Positions 17,883-26,910 of a stretch of 64,000 nt of DNA are shown one piece after another. This DNA comes from Rheinheimera faecalis (lineage in GTDB: Bacteria; Pseudomonadota; Gammaproteobacteria; Enterobacterales; Alteromonadaceae). The stretch covers positions 186,001 through 250,000 of the forward strand of contig NZ_JAJOYT010000002.1 of the NCBI RefSeq assembly GCF_021290965.1, given 5' to 3'. Within the stretch, counting starts at the first letter, position 1. Each line of letters starts with the position of its first letter. Position numbers and translations under genes: made by a program. The notes below the pieces were generated by a model that did no database searches, had not been told where the DNA came from, and saw only the letters and a program-made list of their open reading frames with translations.

Positions 17883-19292
17883 CTATTCCATATTCAACTC
17901 TTTCAGCTTACGGGTCAGCGTATTACGACCCCAGCCCAGACGTTTGGCTGCATCCTGTTTGTGGCCATGAGTGTAATGCAGTGCCTGTTGCAGCACTATT
18001 TTTTCAAATTGTGGTCCTGCTTCAGCCAGTATGTTTTCTTCGCCTGCATTCAGTTTCTGACTGACCCAGGCTGCTAAAGCGTCCTGCCAGCTTTGCTGTC
18101 CGCCGGGAACAGAATTCACTACTACTTTAGGTGCACTGGTTAATTCAGGCGGCAAGTCAGACAAGAGCACTTGTTTGCCACTGGCCATGACTGTCAGCCA
18201 GCGACAGCTGTTTTCCAGTTGACGCACATTACCGGGCCAATCGAGCTGAGCAATAAATTTCTCGGTTTCAGGTGCCAAATTTTTTGCCTCAACATTCAAC
18301 TCACGGGCTGCCTGTTGCAGGAAATGCTGCGCTAGTTTTGGAATATCCTGTTTGCGATCTTTCAGCGCAGGAATTTGAATACGGATCACGTTCAGGCGGT
18401 GGAATAAATCCTCACGGAATTTGCCTTCGGCTACCAAAATCTCCAGGTTCTGGTGAGTCGCGGCAATAATACGCACATCCACACTGATGCCCTGATGACC
18501 ACCAACCCGATAAAACTGGCCATCCGCCAAAACCCTTAATAAACGGGTTTGCACATCCAGCGGCATGTCACCAATTTCATCAAGAAACAAAGTGCCGCCA
18601 TCGGCTTGTTCAAAGCGGCCTTTACGTAAATTGGCTGCGCCGGTAAAAGCGCCTTTTTCATGACCAAATAGCTCGGATTCAATTAAATCTTTTGGAATGG
18701 CGGCCATATTCAGTGCGATAAAAGGCTGTTCTGAGCGTGGGCTGTGTTTATGCAGCGCATGAGCCACTAACTCTTTACCTGTACCGGATTGACCGTTGAT
18801 CAGCACACTGATACTGGAGCGCGACAAGCGACCTATGGCACGAAATACTTCCTGCATAGCAGGGGCTTCGCCGATAATTTCCGGTACTTCTGTCTGCGCC
18901 ACCGCCTGTTGTTTGGGTTGTTTGGCCTGACTATGAGCTAAGGCTCGTTGAATAAGCGACACAGCTTCATTGATATCAAAAGGTTTTGGCAGGTATTCAA
19001 AAGCGCCTTTTTTAAAAGCGTTGACTGCGCTATCCAGATCCGAATGTGCCGTCATAATAATCACTGGCAGCTCGGGCGACAGTTCCTGCAACTTGGTCAG
19101 CAACGCCATGCCATCTGTGCCTGGCATCCGGATATCGGATACCACTACTGTTGGCTGCTCATACTGCAATCGTTGTAACATTAAATCGGCCGAAGCATAA
19201 CTTTCGCAGGCAATATCAGCCCGTGCTAAAGCTTTTTCCAACACCCAGCGGATCGAATTGTCATCATCAATAATCCAGACTACTTGCTGCAT
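17883..19292 (-). CDS. glnG: Nitrogen regulatory protein NtrC, sigma-54 activator
   Basis: A 469-residue enhancer-binding protein. The receiver domain has phospho-acceptor Asp53 in [12 protein letters not shown]. The AAA+ domain (about 142-370) shows Walker A GQSGTGKE, the sigma-54 contact loop GAFTGA and Walker [10 protein letters not shown] Fis-type DNA-binding helix-turn-helix is at the C-terminus ([19 protein letters not shown]). When phosphorylated by NtrB it activates glnA and other nitrogen-scavenging promoters. The gene overlaps the end of ntrB by 13 bp. Confidence 0.97.
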   Translation of the reverse strand: MQQVVWIIDDDNSIRWVLEKALARADIACESYASADLMLQRLQYEQPTVVVSDIRMPGTDGMALLTKLQELSPELPVIIMTAHSDLDSAVNAFKKGAFEYLPKPFDINEAVSLIQRALAHSQAKQPKQQAVAQTEVPEIIGEAPAMQEVFRAIGRLSRSSISVLINGQSGTGKELVAHALHKHSPRSEQPFIALNMAAIPKDLIESELFGHEKGAFTGAANLRKGRFEQADGGTLFLDEIGDMPLDVQTRLLRVLADGQFYRVGGHQGISVDVRIIAATHQNLEILVAEGKFREDLFHRLNVIRIQIPALKDRKQDIPKLAQHFLQQAARELNVEAKNLAPETEKFIAQLDWPGNVRQLENSCRWLTVMASGKQVLLSDLPPELTSAPKVVVNSVPGGQQSWQDALAAWVSQKLNAGEENILAEAGPQFEKIVLQQALHYTHGHKQDAAKRLGWGRNTLTRKLKELNME

Positions 19293-20374
19293 TCTTCTTC
19301 TCCAGAGTTATTGAGCGGTAAATATAAAGTAAAAGCGGTTTGCCCTGGCCAGCTTTCGCAGTCAATCCAGCCACCGTGTTGGTGAATTAAGGTTTGAGCT
19401 ATCGACAACCCCAGGCCTGTGCCGCCGGGTTTGCCTGTGACCATAGGGAAAAATAAGGTGTCTTTAATTTCAGCTGGAATACCTGGTCCGTTATCTATCA
19501 CTTTGACGGCTGCGACTAAGCGGTGACGACGACCATGAATGGTATGCTGATTTAAAATCCGGGTTTGTAAGGTGATTTGGCCACCTTCAGTCAGCACCTG
19601 CTGAGCATTGCCAACTATGTTCAGTAAGGCTTGCTCTATCAATTCAGCATCAAATGAAAAGTCCGGAATACTGGGGTCGTAATCTCTGACAAACTGCACA
19701 TGAGTGGGGTTGTCCATTTGAGCCAGTTGGCTGACTCTTTCCAGCACCTGATGCACGTTAGACGATTTTTTGTTCGGCGCTTTATAAGGCCCCAGCAAAC
19801 GATCCACCAGATTCCGTAGCCGGTCTGCCTGCGCAATAATCAGCTGAGTGTATTCTTTTTGATCCTCATTCAGCGATTCTTCCAGCAACTGAGCTGCACC
19901 ACGTAACCCCCCTAAAGGGTTTTTAATTTCATGTGCTAAACCACGGATCAACTCCCGTGCTGCTAGATGCTGGTGCTGTTGCAAGCTTTCAAGACTGATT
20001 TTACGTTGCTGATCGACCTGCCGTAGTTCCAGCATCAATGCTAAGTTAGGTTGTTCAATAAGATTGACAGTGACATCCAGCAGAATATGCCGGCCATCCA
20101 GCAACACGGCCTGCACGTCACTGATACCAAAACCTTGCCGGTTTTGCAGTGCGGTTAAAAAGAAGCTGGAGGTTAAATCTGTGTACTGAAACAAGGTGAA
20201 AAAATACTGCTGTGCCAGGCGTTTTTCACCCACACCAAACATCGCCGAACTGGCGGTATTAAAATACTGCACCAGTAGTTGGCTATCCAGCACCAATATG
20301 GCGGTGCTAAGTTGATCGGTAAAGTCGGTGGTGGAAAAATCCATCGTCTTTTTTTGTTGGGTCACTGCGTTCAC
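19280..20374 (-). CDS. glnL: Nitrogen regulation sensor kinase NtrB
   Basis: Cytosolic histidine kinase/phosphatase of 364 residues that responds to PII and sets the phosphorylation of NtrC. The N-terminal PAS domain (about 15-120) is followed by the H-box GLAHEIKNPLGGLRGAAQLL, ADRLRNLVDRLLGP, the N-box LLNIVGNAQQ and the ATP motifs DNGPGIP and GGTGLGLSIA. All match E. coli NtrB closely. Upstream lies a near-perfect NtrC site, which suggests that ntrBC is autoregulated separately from glnA. Confidence 0.96.
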   Translation of the reverse strand: MNAVTQQKKTMDFSTTDFTDQLSTAILVLDSQLLVQYFNTASSAMFGVGEKRLAQQYFFTLFQYTDLTSSFFLTALQNRQGFGISDVQAVLLDGRHILLDVTVNLIEQPNLALMLELRQVDQQRKISLESLQQHQHLAARELIRGLAHEIKNPLGGLRGAAQLLEESLNEDQKEYTQLIIAQADRLRNLVDRLLGPYKAPNKKSSNVHQVLERVSQLAQMDNPTHVQFVRDYDPSIPDFSFDAELIEQALLNIVGNAQQVLTEGGQITLQTRILNQHTIHGRRHRLVAAVKVIDNGPGIPAEIKDTLFFPMVTGKPGGTGLGLSIAQTLIHQHGGWIDCESWPGQTAFTLYLPLNNSGEEECSK

Positions 20375-20378
20375 CTAT

Positions 20379-20394
20379 TGCACCAAAATGGTGC
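20379..20394. promoter_or_regulatory. NtrC-binding site upstream of ntrBC
   Basis: TGCACCAAAATGGTGC is a perfect match to the GCAC-type NtrC dyad known from E. coli glnA/glnL. It lies 5 bp before the ntrB start, a position expected for repression of ntrBC. Confidence 0.8.
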
Positions 20395-20441
20395 TCTAAT
20401 TCCACAGTGTACTGTAAAATCGGACGGATCACCGTCTAAAC

Positions 20442-20456
20442 GCACTATTTTGGTGA
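20442..20456. promoter_or_regulatory. Second, weaker NtrC half-dyad upstream of ntrBC
   Basis: GCACTATTTTGGTGA differs from GCACY-N5-GGTGC at one position. It overlaps the stop codon of the DUF4124 gene and lies 63 bp from the perfect site. Confidence 0.5.
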
Positions 20457-20987
20457 AGCTATTGTATTTTTACGTAAATAAAAGGTTGTTACAGTACTTT
20501 CTGCAATTAGCTTGCCGTTTTGATCAAGAGCTTGAAGCTGAAGTTGATGTTCACCTCTTTCGACACCAAGCAGCCGAAAGTTGCTGCTTTGCTGTAATGG
20601 GCTTTGTTGATTGTTATCAAGAACTAAACGCAGTTTGTGGTGATCAGCCAGTTGTGGACTTACATCACTTTGCACTACCACTTCGCCTTGATTGGAGATC
20701 ACAGTGGCTTCCATTGCAGGGTTTAATATAGTGATTTGGTAAGGAGCTGCTTCGTCAGTTAACGAAGCTAGTGGGTTGATCTGGGTTTCCTGTTGTGGCT
20801 GTTGGTTTTGCAGGGAAACTTTCAGCTCCAGCTTTTTAGAGCCTGCAACAGGTTGATCTGAATACAGTGGTACACCATTTTTGTCGACGCTGACATACAC
20901 CTGCTGGGCAAAGGCGCTGGTGCACAGTGCAGTGGTGAAAAATGCAGTGATGCAGAGTAAAGCAAAAAACAGAATGAGTTTTTTCAT
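20445..20987 (-). CDS. Exported DUF4124-type protein between glnA and ntrB
   Basis: A 180-residue secreted or periplasmic protein with a signal peptide (MKKLILFFALLCITAFF, cleavage near SAFAQQ). The N-terminal motif VYVSVDKNGVPLYSDQP is typical of the DUF4124 family. A Gln-rich linker and a beta-rich C-terminal half follow. The function is unknown. The start at 20987 gives the signal peptide; the frame extends 20 codons upstream. It lies between the glnA terminator and ntrBC on the same strand, so it may be expressed by read-through from glnA. Confidence 0.8.
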   Translation of the reverse strand: MKKLILFFALLCITAFFTTALCTSAFAQQVYVSVDKNGVPLYSDQPVAGSKKLELKVSLQNQQPQQETQINPLASLTDEAAPYQITILNPAMEATVISNQGEVVVQSDVSPQLADHHKLRLVLDNNQQSPLQQSSNFRLLGVERGEHQLQLQALDQNGKLIAESTVTTFYLRKNTIASPK

Positions 20988-21058
20988 AGAGACCCTGACT
21001 GTGGCTGCTGCTGTATCCACTCTAATCTGTCCTGCCATGGATCTCAAATTTCAACCAA

Positions 21059-21086
21059 AGAAAAACCCGCGGCAAGCGCGGGTTTT
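21059..21086 (-). terminator. Rho-independent terminator of glnA
   Basis: AAAACCCGCG-GCAAG-CGCGGGTTTT, followed on the minus strand by TTTTTCTTT. It lies 30 bp after the glnA stop and may allow partial read-through into the DUF4124-ntrBC unit. Confidence 0.9.
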
Positions 21087-21115
21087 GGTGTATCTAACAG
21101 CTACTTAAGCAGTCA

Positions 21116-22525
21116 TTAAACGCTGTAGTACAGTTCGTATTCCAGTGGGTGAACTGCAACAGATACACGTTTAGCTTCTTCACGTTTCAGTTCGATGTAC
21201 GCATCGATCATCGCGTCAGACATGACGCCGCCTTTAGTGAAGATAGCGCGGTTTGCATCCAGTGCATCCAGAGCTTCGTCTAAAGAACCACAGACCTGAG
21301 GGATCAGTGCTTCTTCTTCTGGTGGAAGGTCATACAAGTCTTTATCCATCGCATCGCCTGGGTGGATCTTGTTCTGGATACCATCTAAACCAGCCATTAA
21401 CTGAGCGACGAAAGCTAAATACGGGTTCGCTGCCGGATCCGGGAAACGCACTTCGATACGACGTGCTTTAGCACTTGGTACCAGTGGAATACGGATAGAC
21501 GCTGAACGGTTACGGGCTGAGTAAGCCAGCATCACAGGAGCTTCAAAGTGTGGCACTAAACGCTTGTACGAGTTGGTAGAAGGGTTAGTGAACGCATTGA
21601 TCGCTTTTGCATGCTTGATGATACCGCCGATGTAGTACAGGGCAGTTTCTGACAAACCCGCATATTTATCGCCAGCAAACAGGTTTACCCCATCTTTTGC
21701 TAAGGACTGGTGGCAGTGCATACCTGAACCGTTATCACCAACCAGAGGTTTTGGCATAAAGGTCACAGTTTTACCGTATAGGTTAGCCACGTTGTGAATC
21801 ACGTATTTTAAAACCTGAGTTTCGTCAGCTTTTTTAGTTAAGGTATTGAAACGGGTCGCAATTTCGTTCTGACCTGCAGTAGCCACTTCATGGTGGTGTG
21901 CTTCAACAGTCTGACCCATTTCTTCCAGCACCACACACATGGCGCTACGAATATCGTGGTGTTGATCTACTGGTGGTACCGGGAAGTAACCGCCTTTGAT
22001 ACCAGGACGGTGGGCTTTGTTACCACCTTCGTATACTTTGTCTGAGTTCCATGCCGCTTCAGCAGAATCGATAGCGAAGAACGCTGTAGACATCGTATTT
22101 TTGAAACGTACGTCGTCAAACATGAACCACTCTGGCTCAGGTCCAAACAATATAGTGTCAGCAATACCGGTAGACTTCAGGTACTCTTCAGCGCGTTTTG
22201 CGATAGAACGCGGGCAACGCTCGTAACCTTGCATAGTACTTGGTTCGATTACGTCACAGGTAATGTTCACTGTGGTTTCTTCAGAGAACGGGTCCAATAA
22301 CATGGTGTCAGCCTGAGGCATCAGGATCATGTCTGAGTCGTTGATACCTTTCCAGCCGGCGATAGAAGAACCATCAAACATTTTGCCGTCTTCGAAAAAA
22401 TCTTCGTTGATTTGGCTGGCAGGAATGGTTACGTGTTGTTCTTTACCTTTGGTATCTGTAAAGCGTAAATCAACAAATCTTACGTCGTTCTCTTTGATAA
22501 AACTCAGTACTTTAGATGCAGACAT
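21116..22525 (-). CDS. glnA: Glutamine synthetase, type I
   Basis: Dodecameric enzyme that makes glutamine from glutamate, ammonia and ATP; the main ammonia-assimilation step. It has 469 residues, the same as E. coli Gln[15 protein letters not shown], the substrate/metal segments [13 protein letters not shown] and [19 protein letters not shown], and the adenylylation tyrosine in [10 protein letters not shown] (about residue 397) mark the GSI-beta subclass controlled by GlnE. The true ATG at 22525 has GGAGG before it; the frame is open 14 codons further. Upstream are a sigma-54 promoter and two NtrC sites. Confidence 0.98.
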   Translation of the reverse strand: MSASKVLSFIKENDVRFVDLRFTDTKGKEQHVTIPASQINEDFFEDGKMFDGSSIAGWKGINDSDMILMPQADTMLLDPFSEETTVNITCDVIEPSTMQGYERCPRSIAKRAEEYLKSTGIADTILFGPEPEWFMFDDVRFKNTMSTAFFAIDSAEAAWNSDKVYEGGNKAHRPGIKGGYFPVPPVDQHHDIRSAMCVVLEEMGQTVEAHHHEVATAGQNEIATRFNTLTKKADETQVLKYVIHNVANLYGKTVTFMPKPLVGDNGSGMHCHQSLAKDGVNLFAGDKYAGLSETALYYIGGIIKHAKAINAFTNPSTNSYKRLVPHFEAPVMLAYSARNRSASIRIPLVPSAKARRIEVRFPDPAANPYLAFVAQLMAGLDGIQNKIHPGDAMDKDLYDLPPEEEALIPQVCGSLDEALDALDANRAIFTKGGVMSDAMIDAYIELKREEAKRVSVAVHPLEYELYYSV

Positions 22526-22611
22526 GCATTCCTCCGGTTTGTGCTGTTGACGGGTGCGATTAAGCACCTGTTTTTTTAATGCTGGCTTAGGCCAAAGCTT
22601 TGCATAATAGA

Positions 22612-22628
22612 ATGCTATTCTCGTGCCA
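22612..22628 (-). promoter_or_regulatory. Sigma-54 promoter of glnA
   Basis: Minus strand TGGCACGAGAATAGCAT has the invariant GG and GC dinucleotides ten bases apart and differs from TGGCAC-N5-TTGCA at one position. The predicted start near 22602 is about 77 bp before the glnA ATG. Confidence 0.8.
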
Positions 22629-22692
22629 TGTATTTATAGTGTTGATTTTTATGGTTTTTTATTATTTTTTGTTCAGGCCGAAATTAGGGTTT

Positions 22693-22707
22693 GCATTAAT
22701 TTGGTGC
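22693..22707. promoter_or_regulatory. NtrC enhancer site 1 of glnA
   Basis: GCATTAATTTGGTGC, one mismatch to GCACY-N5-GGTGC, centred about 98 bp upstream of the predicted sigma-54 start. Confidence 0.65.
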
Positions 22708-22732
22708 AATGTTGCTTCATTGTGAAGCAAGA

Positions 22733-22747
22733 GCCCCAGCTTGGTGC
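22733..22747. promoter_or_regulatory. NtrC enhancer site 2 of glnA
   Basis: GCCCCAGCTTGGTGC, one mismatch to the dyad, centred about 138 bp upstream and 40 bp from site 1. The E. coli glnA enhancer has sites at about -108 and -140. Confidence 0.6.
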
Positions 22748-22801
22748 TTTCACTTAAAATAGCAAGTTTCATCAGGCTGTCACTAAAATGCGTTGAAATT
22801 A

Positions 22802-22924
22802 TACCCTTCGTACTTGAAGCCGCAGCTTTGTTGACTGCGCGCTCTCGCCCCAGTCGCATAGTGGGCTATGCTCTTGGGGTCTCAAGCACTTGCCGTCGCG
22901 CTGCAACATCAATTACTTTGGGTA
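22802..22924. repeat. Intergenic palindromic repeat, copy D (full)
   Basis: TACCCTTCGTACTTGAAGC at the left, TTACTTTGGGTA at the right, with the inner stem CCCCAGTCGCATAG/CTATGCTCTTGGGG. It lies between the glnA enhancer and the typA promoter region, where it may insulate the two divergent units. Confidence 0.85.
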
Positions 22925-22969
22925 GAAATGCTACTGCTAAAAATAAGCCGATGCAGATCACAGTTATTT

Positions 22970-22998
22970 TTTCTTTCTGCGTAAAAACAGAGTAGAAT
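22970..22998 (+). promoter_or_regulatory. Probable typA promoter
   Basis: A TAGAAT -10 box at 22993-22998 with a GC-rich start region (ACGCGCCC). The -35 region at about 22970 is T-rich and weak. Confidence 0.4.
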
Positions 22999-23080
22999 AC
23001 GCGCCCTTGAATTCGAACAACTTTTAGTCAATGCCTAGTAGTCAAGATTATGGTCAGCTAGTGCCACAGAGGAAATATAA

Positions 23081-24913
23081 ATGAGCGGAACCGCTTCAGC
23101 GATCGAAAAACTGCGTAATGTCGCCATTATCGCGCACGTTGACCATGGTAAAACAACTCTGGTAGACAAATTACTGCAACAGTCTGGTACTTTTGATGCC
23201 CGCGCCAAGTTGCAGGAACGTGTAATGGACTCCAATGCTCAGGAATCCGAGCGCGGTATAACAATTTTGGCAAAAAATACCTCAGTACGCTGGAACGGTT
23301 ACCACATCAACATCCTGGACACACCAGGCCACGCCGATTTCGGTGGTGAAGTTGAACGTGTATTATCTATGGCTGACTCTGTATTGTTATTAGTTGACGC
23401 TGTTGAAGGCCCAATGCCACAAACGCGTTTCGTAACTCAAAAAGCTTTCGCCCACGGTTTAAAGCCTATTGTTGTTGTGAATAAAATTGACCGTCCGGGT
23501 GCACGTCCTGATTGGGTTATTGACCAGGTATTCGACCTGTTTGACAACTTAGGCGCAACTGACGAGCAGTTAGATTTCCCTATCGTTTACGCATCAGCAA
23601 TCAACGGCTGGGCGACTCTGGATTACAACGAGCCAAAAACAGATATCAACGATCTGTTCGCAGCTATTGTTGAGCACGTAGCTCCACCAAAAGTTGAACT
23701 GAACGGTGACACACAAATTCAGGTATCTCAGCTGGATTACTCAAGCTACTTAGGCATTATCGGTATCGGTCGTATCAAGCGCGGTACTTTAAAGCCTAAC
23801 CAGCAAGTGACAGTGATTGGTGCCGACGGTACTAAACGTAACGCTAAAGTAGGTCAGGTCTTTGGTTACTTAGGTCTGGAGCGTATCGAAGCCACTGAAG
23901 CCAACGCTGGTGACATCGTTGCGTTCACAGGTTTAGGCGAGCTGAAAATCTCTGACACTATCTGTGCTCCAAACAACCTGGAACCACTGCCAGCTCTGCA
24001 AGTTGACGAACCAACAGTAACCATGACCTTCCAGGTCAACACGTCTCCGTTTGCTGGTAAAGAAGGTAAATTTGTTACTTCACGTCAAATTTTAGATCGC
24101 TTAAATGCTGAACTGAAACACAACGTAGCTTTACGTGTTGAAGAAACTGAAGACGGTGACAAGTTCAAAGTATCAGGCCGTGGTGAATTGCACTTAGGCG
24201 TGTTAATCGAGAACATGCGTCGCGAAGGTTTTGAACTGGCCGTATCACGTCCTGAAGTAATCATGAGAGTGGACGACGGCGTCAAAACTGAACCAATGGA
24301 AAACGTGACCATTGACGTGGAAGAACAGCACCAGGGTTCTATCATGGAAAAAATGGGTGAGCGTAAAGCTGACCTGACCAATATGCAACCAGATGGTAAA
24401 GGCCGTATTCGTATGGACTTCAACATGCCAAGTCGTGGTTTAATTGGTTTCCGTACAGAATTTATGACCCTGACTTCAGGTACTGGTCTGATGTACCACA
24501 GCTTCGACTGCTACGGTCCATACAAAGGCGGTACTATCGGTCAGCGTATGAACGGTGTGTTGATTTCTAATGCTACAGGTAAAGCTGCTGGTTACGCCAT
24601 TTTCTCTCTGCAGGAACGTGGTCGTATGTTCATCAGCCATGCTGAAGAAGTGTACGAAGGTCAGGTCATTGGTATTCACAGCCGTAGCAACGACTTAACT
24701 GTAAACTGCTTAAAAGGCAAACAGTTAACCAACGTACGTGCTTCTGGTACTGACGAAGCCATCAACCTGGTTCCGCCAATCCGTTACGCTTTAGAGCAGG
24801 CTCTGGAATTTATCGATGACGACGAACTGGTTGAAGTAACACCATTGTCTATTCGTATCCGTAAACGCCACTTAACTGAAAACGACCGTAAACGCGCTGG
24901 TCGCGCTGGTTAA
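23081..24913 (+). CDS. typA: Ribosome-associated GTPase TypA/BipA
   Basis: Translational GTPase of 610 residues that binds 70S ribosomes and helps ribosome assembly and stress adaptation. G1 is [10 protein letters not shown] (about 19-28), the switch region has ESERGITI, G3 is DTPGHADF and G4 is NKID. Domain II, the EF-G-like domains III and V and the BipA-specific C-terminal domain follow. GAGGAAA precedes the ATG. Codon use looks like that of a highly expressed gene. It is divergent from glnA, as in E. coli. Confidence 0.97.
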   Translation: MSGTASAIEKLRNVAIIAHVDHGKTTLVDKLLQQSGTFDARAKLQERVMDSNAQESERGITILAKNTSVRWNGYHINILDTPGHADFGGEVERVLSMADSVLLLVDAVEGPMPQTRFVTQKAFAHGLKPIVVVNKIDRPGARPDWVIDQVFDLFDNLGATDEQLDFPIVYASAINGWATLDYNEPKTDINDLFAAIVEHVAPPKVELNGDTQIQVSQLDYSSYLGIIGIGRIKRGTLKPNQQVTVIGADGTKRNAKVGQVFGYLGLERIEATEANAGDIVAFTGLGELKISDTICAPNNLEPLPALQVDEPTVTMTFQVNTSPFAGKEGKFVTSRQILDRLNAELKHNVALRVEETEDGDKFKVSGRGELHLGVLIENMRREGFELAVSRPEVIMRVDDGVKTEPMENVTIDVEEQHQGSIMEKMGERKADLTNMQPDGKGRIRMDFNMPSRGLIGFRTEFMTLTSGTGLMYHSFDCYGPYKGGTIGQRMNGVLISNATGKAAGYAIFSLQERGRMFISHAEEVYEGQVIGIHSRSNDLTVNCLKGKQLTNVRASGTDEAINLVPPIRYALEQALEFIDDDELVEVTPLSIRIRKRHLTENDRKRAGRAG

Positions 24914-24930
24914 TCAGTTGCTATAGTTTG

Positions 24931-24960
24931 AAAAAAACCGCCGTAAGGCGGTTTTTTTAT
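24931..24960 (+). terminator. Rho-independent terminator of typA
   Basis: AAAACCGCC-GTAA-GGCGGTTTTTTTAT, a strong stem with a long T-run 18 bp after the stop codon. Confidence 0.93.
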
Positions 24961-25126
24961 CGATAAAATACTCAGGTTCGTTCAGAACTTAAGTGTCAGC
25001 TTATGTCAGTCATTTATTACATCTGAACACTTCTACGCACAATTAATCACTTCAGGCAAAGCAACTTACTGGGCTATAGTGATGTCTGTAGATTCAGTTG
25101 CTGATCGAAACGGGAAGAGGTGAATT

Positions 25127-25657
25127 ATGCGTTTTATTAAATCTGGTGTATTGATGCTTTCCTTATTGGTTGCTGGAGCGGCAGCGGCCGAAGTAAAGGT
25201 TGAATACAAAGACTATAAAAAGTTTACCGATATGAAACCAGCAAACGAAGCCCGGGGCAGTTTTGAAAAACGTACTATGGCTGGCTTTGATAAAATTTTT
25301 GCTGATCTGGCCAAAGATTTGCCAGAAGGGTACAGCTGGAATGTGGTCGTAACAGATATAGATTTAGCAGGTGATGTGAATCATATGTACACGCAAAGTG
25401 GCGATCGCATCCGGGTAATTAAAGATATTTTCATTCCACGCATTAATTTTAGCTACACCTTACTGGATAAAAATAAGGCCGTAGTTGCTGAAGAAAAAGA
25501 GCTGAAGTTAAAAGATATGGGGTTTATGACCAGATTAAATGTTGGCAAAGCTGACAGACCTCTGGAGCATGAACGTACTATGTTGCAGCGTTGGTATAAA
25601 GATACTATTCAGCCCGCTGTTGCTTCTCATCAGCAAAACATGGCTAAAGCAGGTTAG
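25127..25657 (+). CDS. Exported DUF3016-family protein
   Basis: A 176-residue protein with a signal peptide (MRFIKSGVLMLSLLVAGAAAA). The mature part has VEYKDYKKFTDMKPANEARG near its start and a body rich in Lys, Asp and aromatic residues. The sequence fits the DUF3016 family of proteobacterial periplasmic or secreted proteins of unknown role. GGGAAGAGG precedes the ATG. Its last 14 bp overlap the convergent 99-residue gene. Confidence 0.8.
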   Translation: MRFIKSGVLMLSLLVAGAAAAEVKVEYKDYKKFTDMKPANEARGSFEKRTMAGFDKIFADLAKDLPEGYSWNVVVTDIDLAGDVNHMYTQSGDRIRVIKDIFIPRINFSYTLLDKNKAVVAEEKELKLKDMGFMTRLNVGKADRPLEHERTMLQRWYKDTIQPAVASHQQNMAKAG

Positions 25658-25943
25658 CTATCTCTCTGTAAATCGCAACGGCTTCCTCCCGGCTTAACTG
25701 ACCACTGGAGGCCGCTTTCCCTATAGTGCTGGTGACCCGCACCGAGTCTTGACGTGGTTCTTCTTTTTGCTGCGTAGGTTCCGGCAGGCTTGATAGGATT
25801 TGCTGCTGTTTGCTTTGTTGTACCGCGGGCTCCAATTCGCGGGCAATAGCTGCACCAGGATTCGGGCGAGTTTGATTACCGGACAAGGCAAATTGTCGCG
25901 CTTCAAGTTTTATGTTGTCTACTGAAGTGGTTAAGCTGGCCAT
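25644..25943 (-). CDS. Small hypothetical protein
   Basis: A 99-residue cytoplasmic protein I do not recognise. It is polar and Gln/Pro-rich in the middle, looks disordered from about 20 to 75, and ends with a predicted helix (SREEAVAIYREIANLL). A good AAGGAG lies before the ATG at 25943, which supports translation. It overlaps the convergent DUF3016 gene by 14 bp. Confidence 0.6.
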   Translation of the reverse strand: MASLTTSVDNIKLEARQFALSGNQTRPNPGAAIARELEPAVQQSKQQQILSSLPEPTQQKEEPRQDSVRVTSTIGKAASSGQLSREEAVAIYREIANLL

Positions 25944-26026
25944 GGCATACTCCTTCTACCTAGTTAGAGTAGTGCAATGGCCTTTTGTCGTTAGAATAAA
26001 TTTCTATAAGCAGCTTAAAAAATAGG

Positions 26027-26335
26027 CTATTTAGTGATGACCTGGCGGAACTCCGCCAGAGTCTTGTGCAATAACTGAATTTGTTTAACCACACGCTGTA
26101 AAGTGGCTGTATTAAACTGCTGGGTCTGGCGCATCGCTGCTACTTGTTCGGCCGCTTCACTTAAATAAGGCATAAATCTGTTACTGCTGACCTGAAAGCT
26201 TTTGTCGTCGACAAAAATGGTCTGATATTTGCCATGGCCTTGTTGCTGGATGTCATCCAAAACTGCGTCTGCATCCAGGGCTTTGCGATACAGATCTTTT
26301 AAGTTCTGATCCAGTTGTTCCAGTAATTGATCCAT
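26027..26335 (-). CDS. Small conserved-looking helical protein
   Basis: A 102-residue, mostly alpha-helical cytoplasmic protein (MDQLLEQLDQNLKDLYRKA, RFMPYLSEAAEQVAAM, RVVKQIQLLHKTLAEF). The central SNRFMPYLSEA segment slightly recalls primosomal protein PriC, but the protein is much shorter and I would not assign it. GGAG precedes the start. It is a single-gene unit on the minus strand. Confidence 0.6.
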   Translation of the reverse strand: MDQLLEQLDQNLKDLYRKALDADAVLDDIQQQGHGKYQTIFVDDKSFQVSSNRFMPYLSEAAEQVAAMRQTQQFNTATLQRVVKQIQLLHKTLAEFRQVITK

Positions 26336-26454
26336 TATTTTGTCTCCAAAAAATTTTCCGCATTATGCCACAGCCAGCGGCAGATGCCGATTAGGTCGCA
26401 GTGCTTTTCGTTCTGGGTAGCAAAAGAATAGGCTGGGCAGTTTGTTTTTGTTTT

Positions 26455-26477
26455 GATTTGTTATATTATCTCACTCC
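26455..26477. promoter_or_regulatory. Candidate Zur box upstream of the MerC-like gene
   Basis: This 23-base stretch, centred on GTTATATTAT, matches 16 of 22 defined positions of the enterobacterial Zur consensus (core GTTATANTATAAC). The left half is nearly perfect and the right half is degraded. It ends 22 bp before the proposed GTG start. A zur gene is present at 54871-55320. Confidence 0.5.
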
Positions 26478-26499
26478 TTCAAAACCGGAGTGTCAATTC

Positions 26500-26895
26500 G
26501 TGCTGAGTCAGGTTCGTAATACATTAGATAAAGTAGGTATAGCCATCACATCTTTGTGTGCTATTCATTGCATTATGCTGCCTGTGTTATTGCCTGTATT
26601 GCCACTTTTGGGCTTAAGTGCCTGGCATAACCATGCCTTTGAACGGATCATCTTATTGATCACTATGGTGTTGGGTTTTATTACCTTGTTTGCCGGTTTC
26701 CATCGCTACCATAAAAAGATTTACCCTTTTTACTCGCTGTTTTTAGGTGGTTTTATCTACTGGCAAAAAGACATTTTTGGCCATGACTATGAGCACTATA
26801 TCCTGATTGTTGGTGCATCTTTTGTCGTGCTGGCGCATATCTTAAATATACGTTTGTGCAATCAGTGTCATAGCTGCGATAGCCATAAACACTGA
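26500..26895 (+). CDS. MerC-domain membrane protein, possible zinc-related transporter
   Basis: A 131-residue membrane protein with three or four spans. The MerC hallmark TSLCAIHCIMLPVLLPVLP, with its Cys-x3-Cys-type pair, is at about 16-34. The C-terminus ends in CNQCHSCDSHKH, a metal-ligand cluster. The frame is open to 26401, but a GTG at 26500 preceded by GGAG starts right before the conserved RNTLDKVGIA, and the upstream extension would run through a Zur-like operator. There are no other mer genes, so mercury resistance is doubtful; a role in zinc or other soft-metal handling is an inference. Confidence 0.72.
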   Translation: MLSQVRNTLDKVGIAITSLCAIHCIMLPVLLPVLPLLGLSAWHNHAFERIILLITMVLGFITLFAGFHRYHKKIYPFYSLFLGGFIYWQKDIFGHDYEHYILIVGASFVVLAHILNIRLCNQCHSCDSHKH

Positions 26896-26910
26896 TTGTC
26901 TTTTGCGCTG

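Noticed and set aside
26027-26335. PriC assignment for the 102-residue protein
   Set aside because: Only one short segment is similar and the length is far below that of PriC.
26401-26499. Upstream extension of the MerC-like protein
   Set aside because: It would place the Zur-like operator and AT-rich promoter inside the coding region; GTG at 26500 has a proper Shine-Dalgarno.
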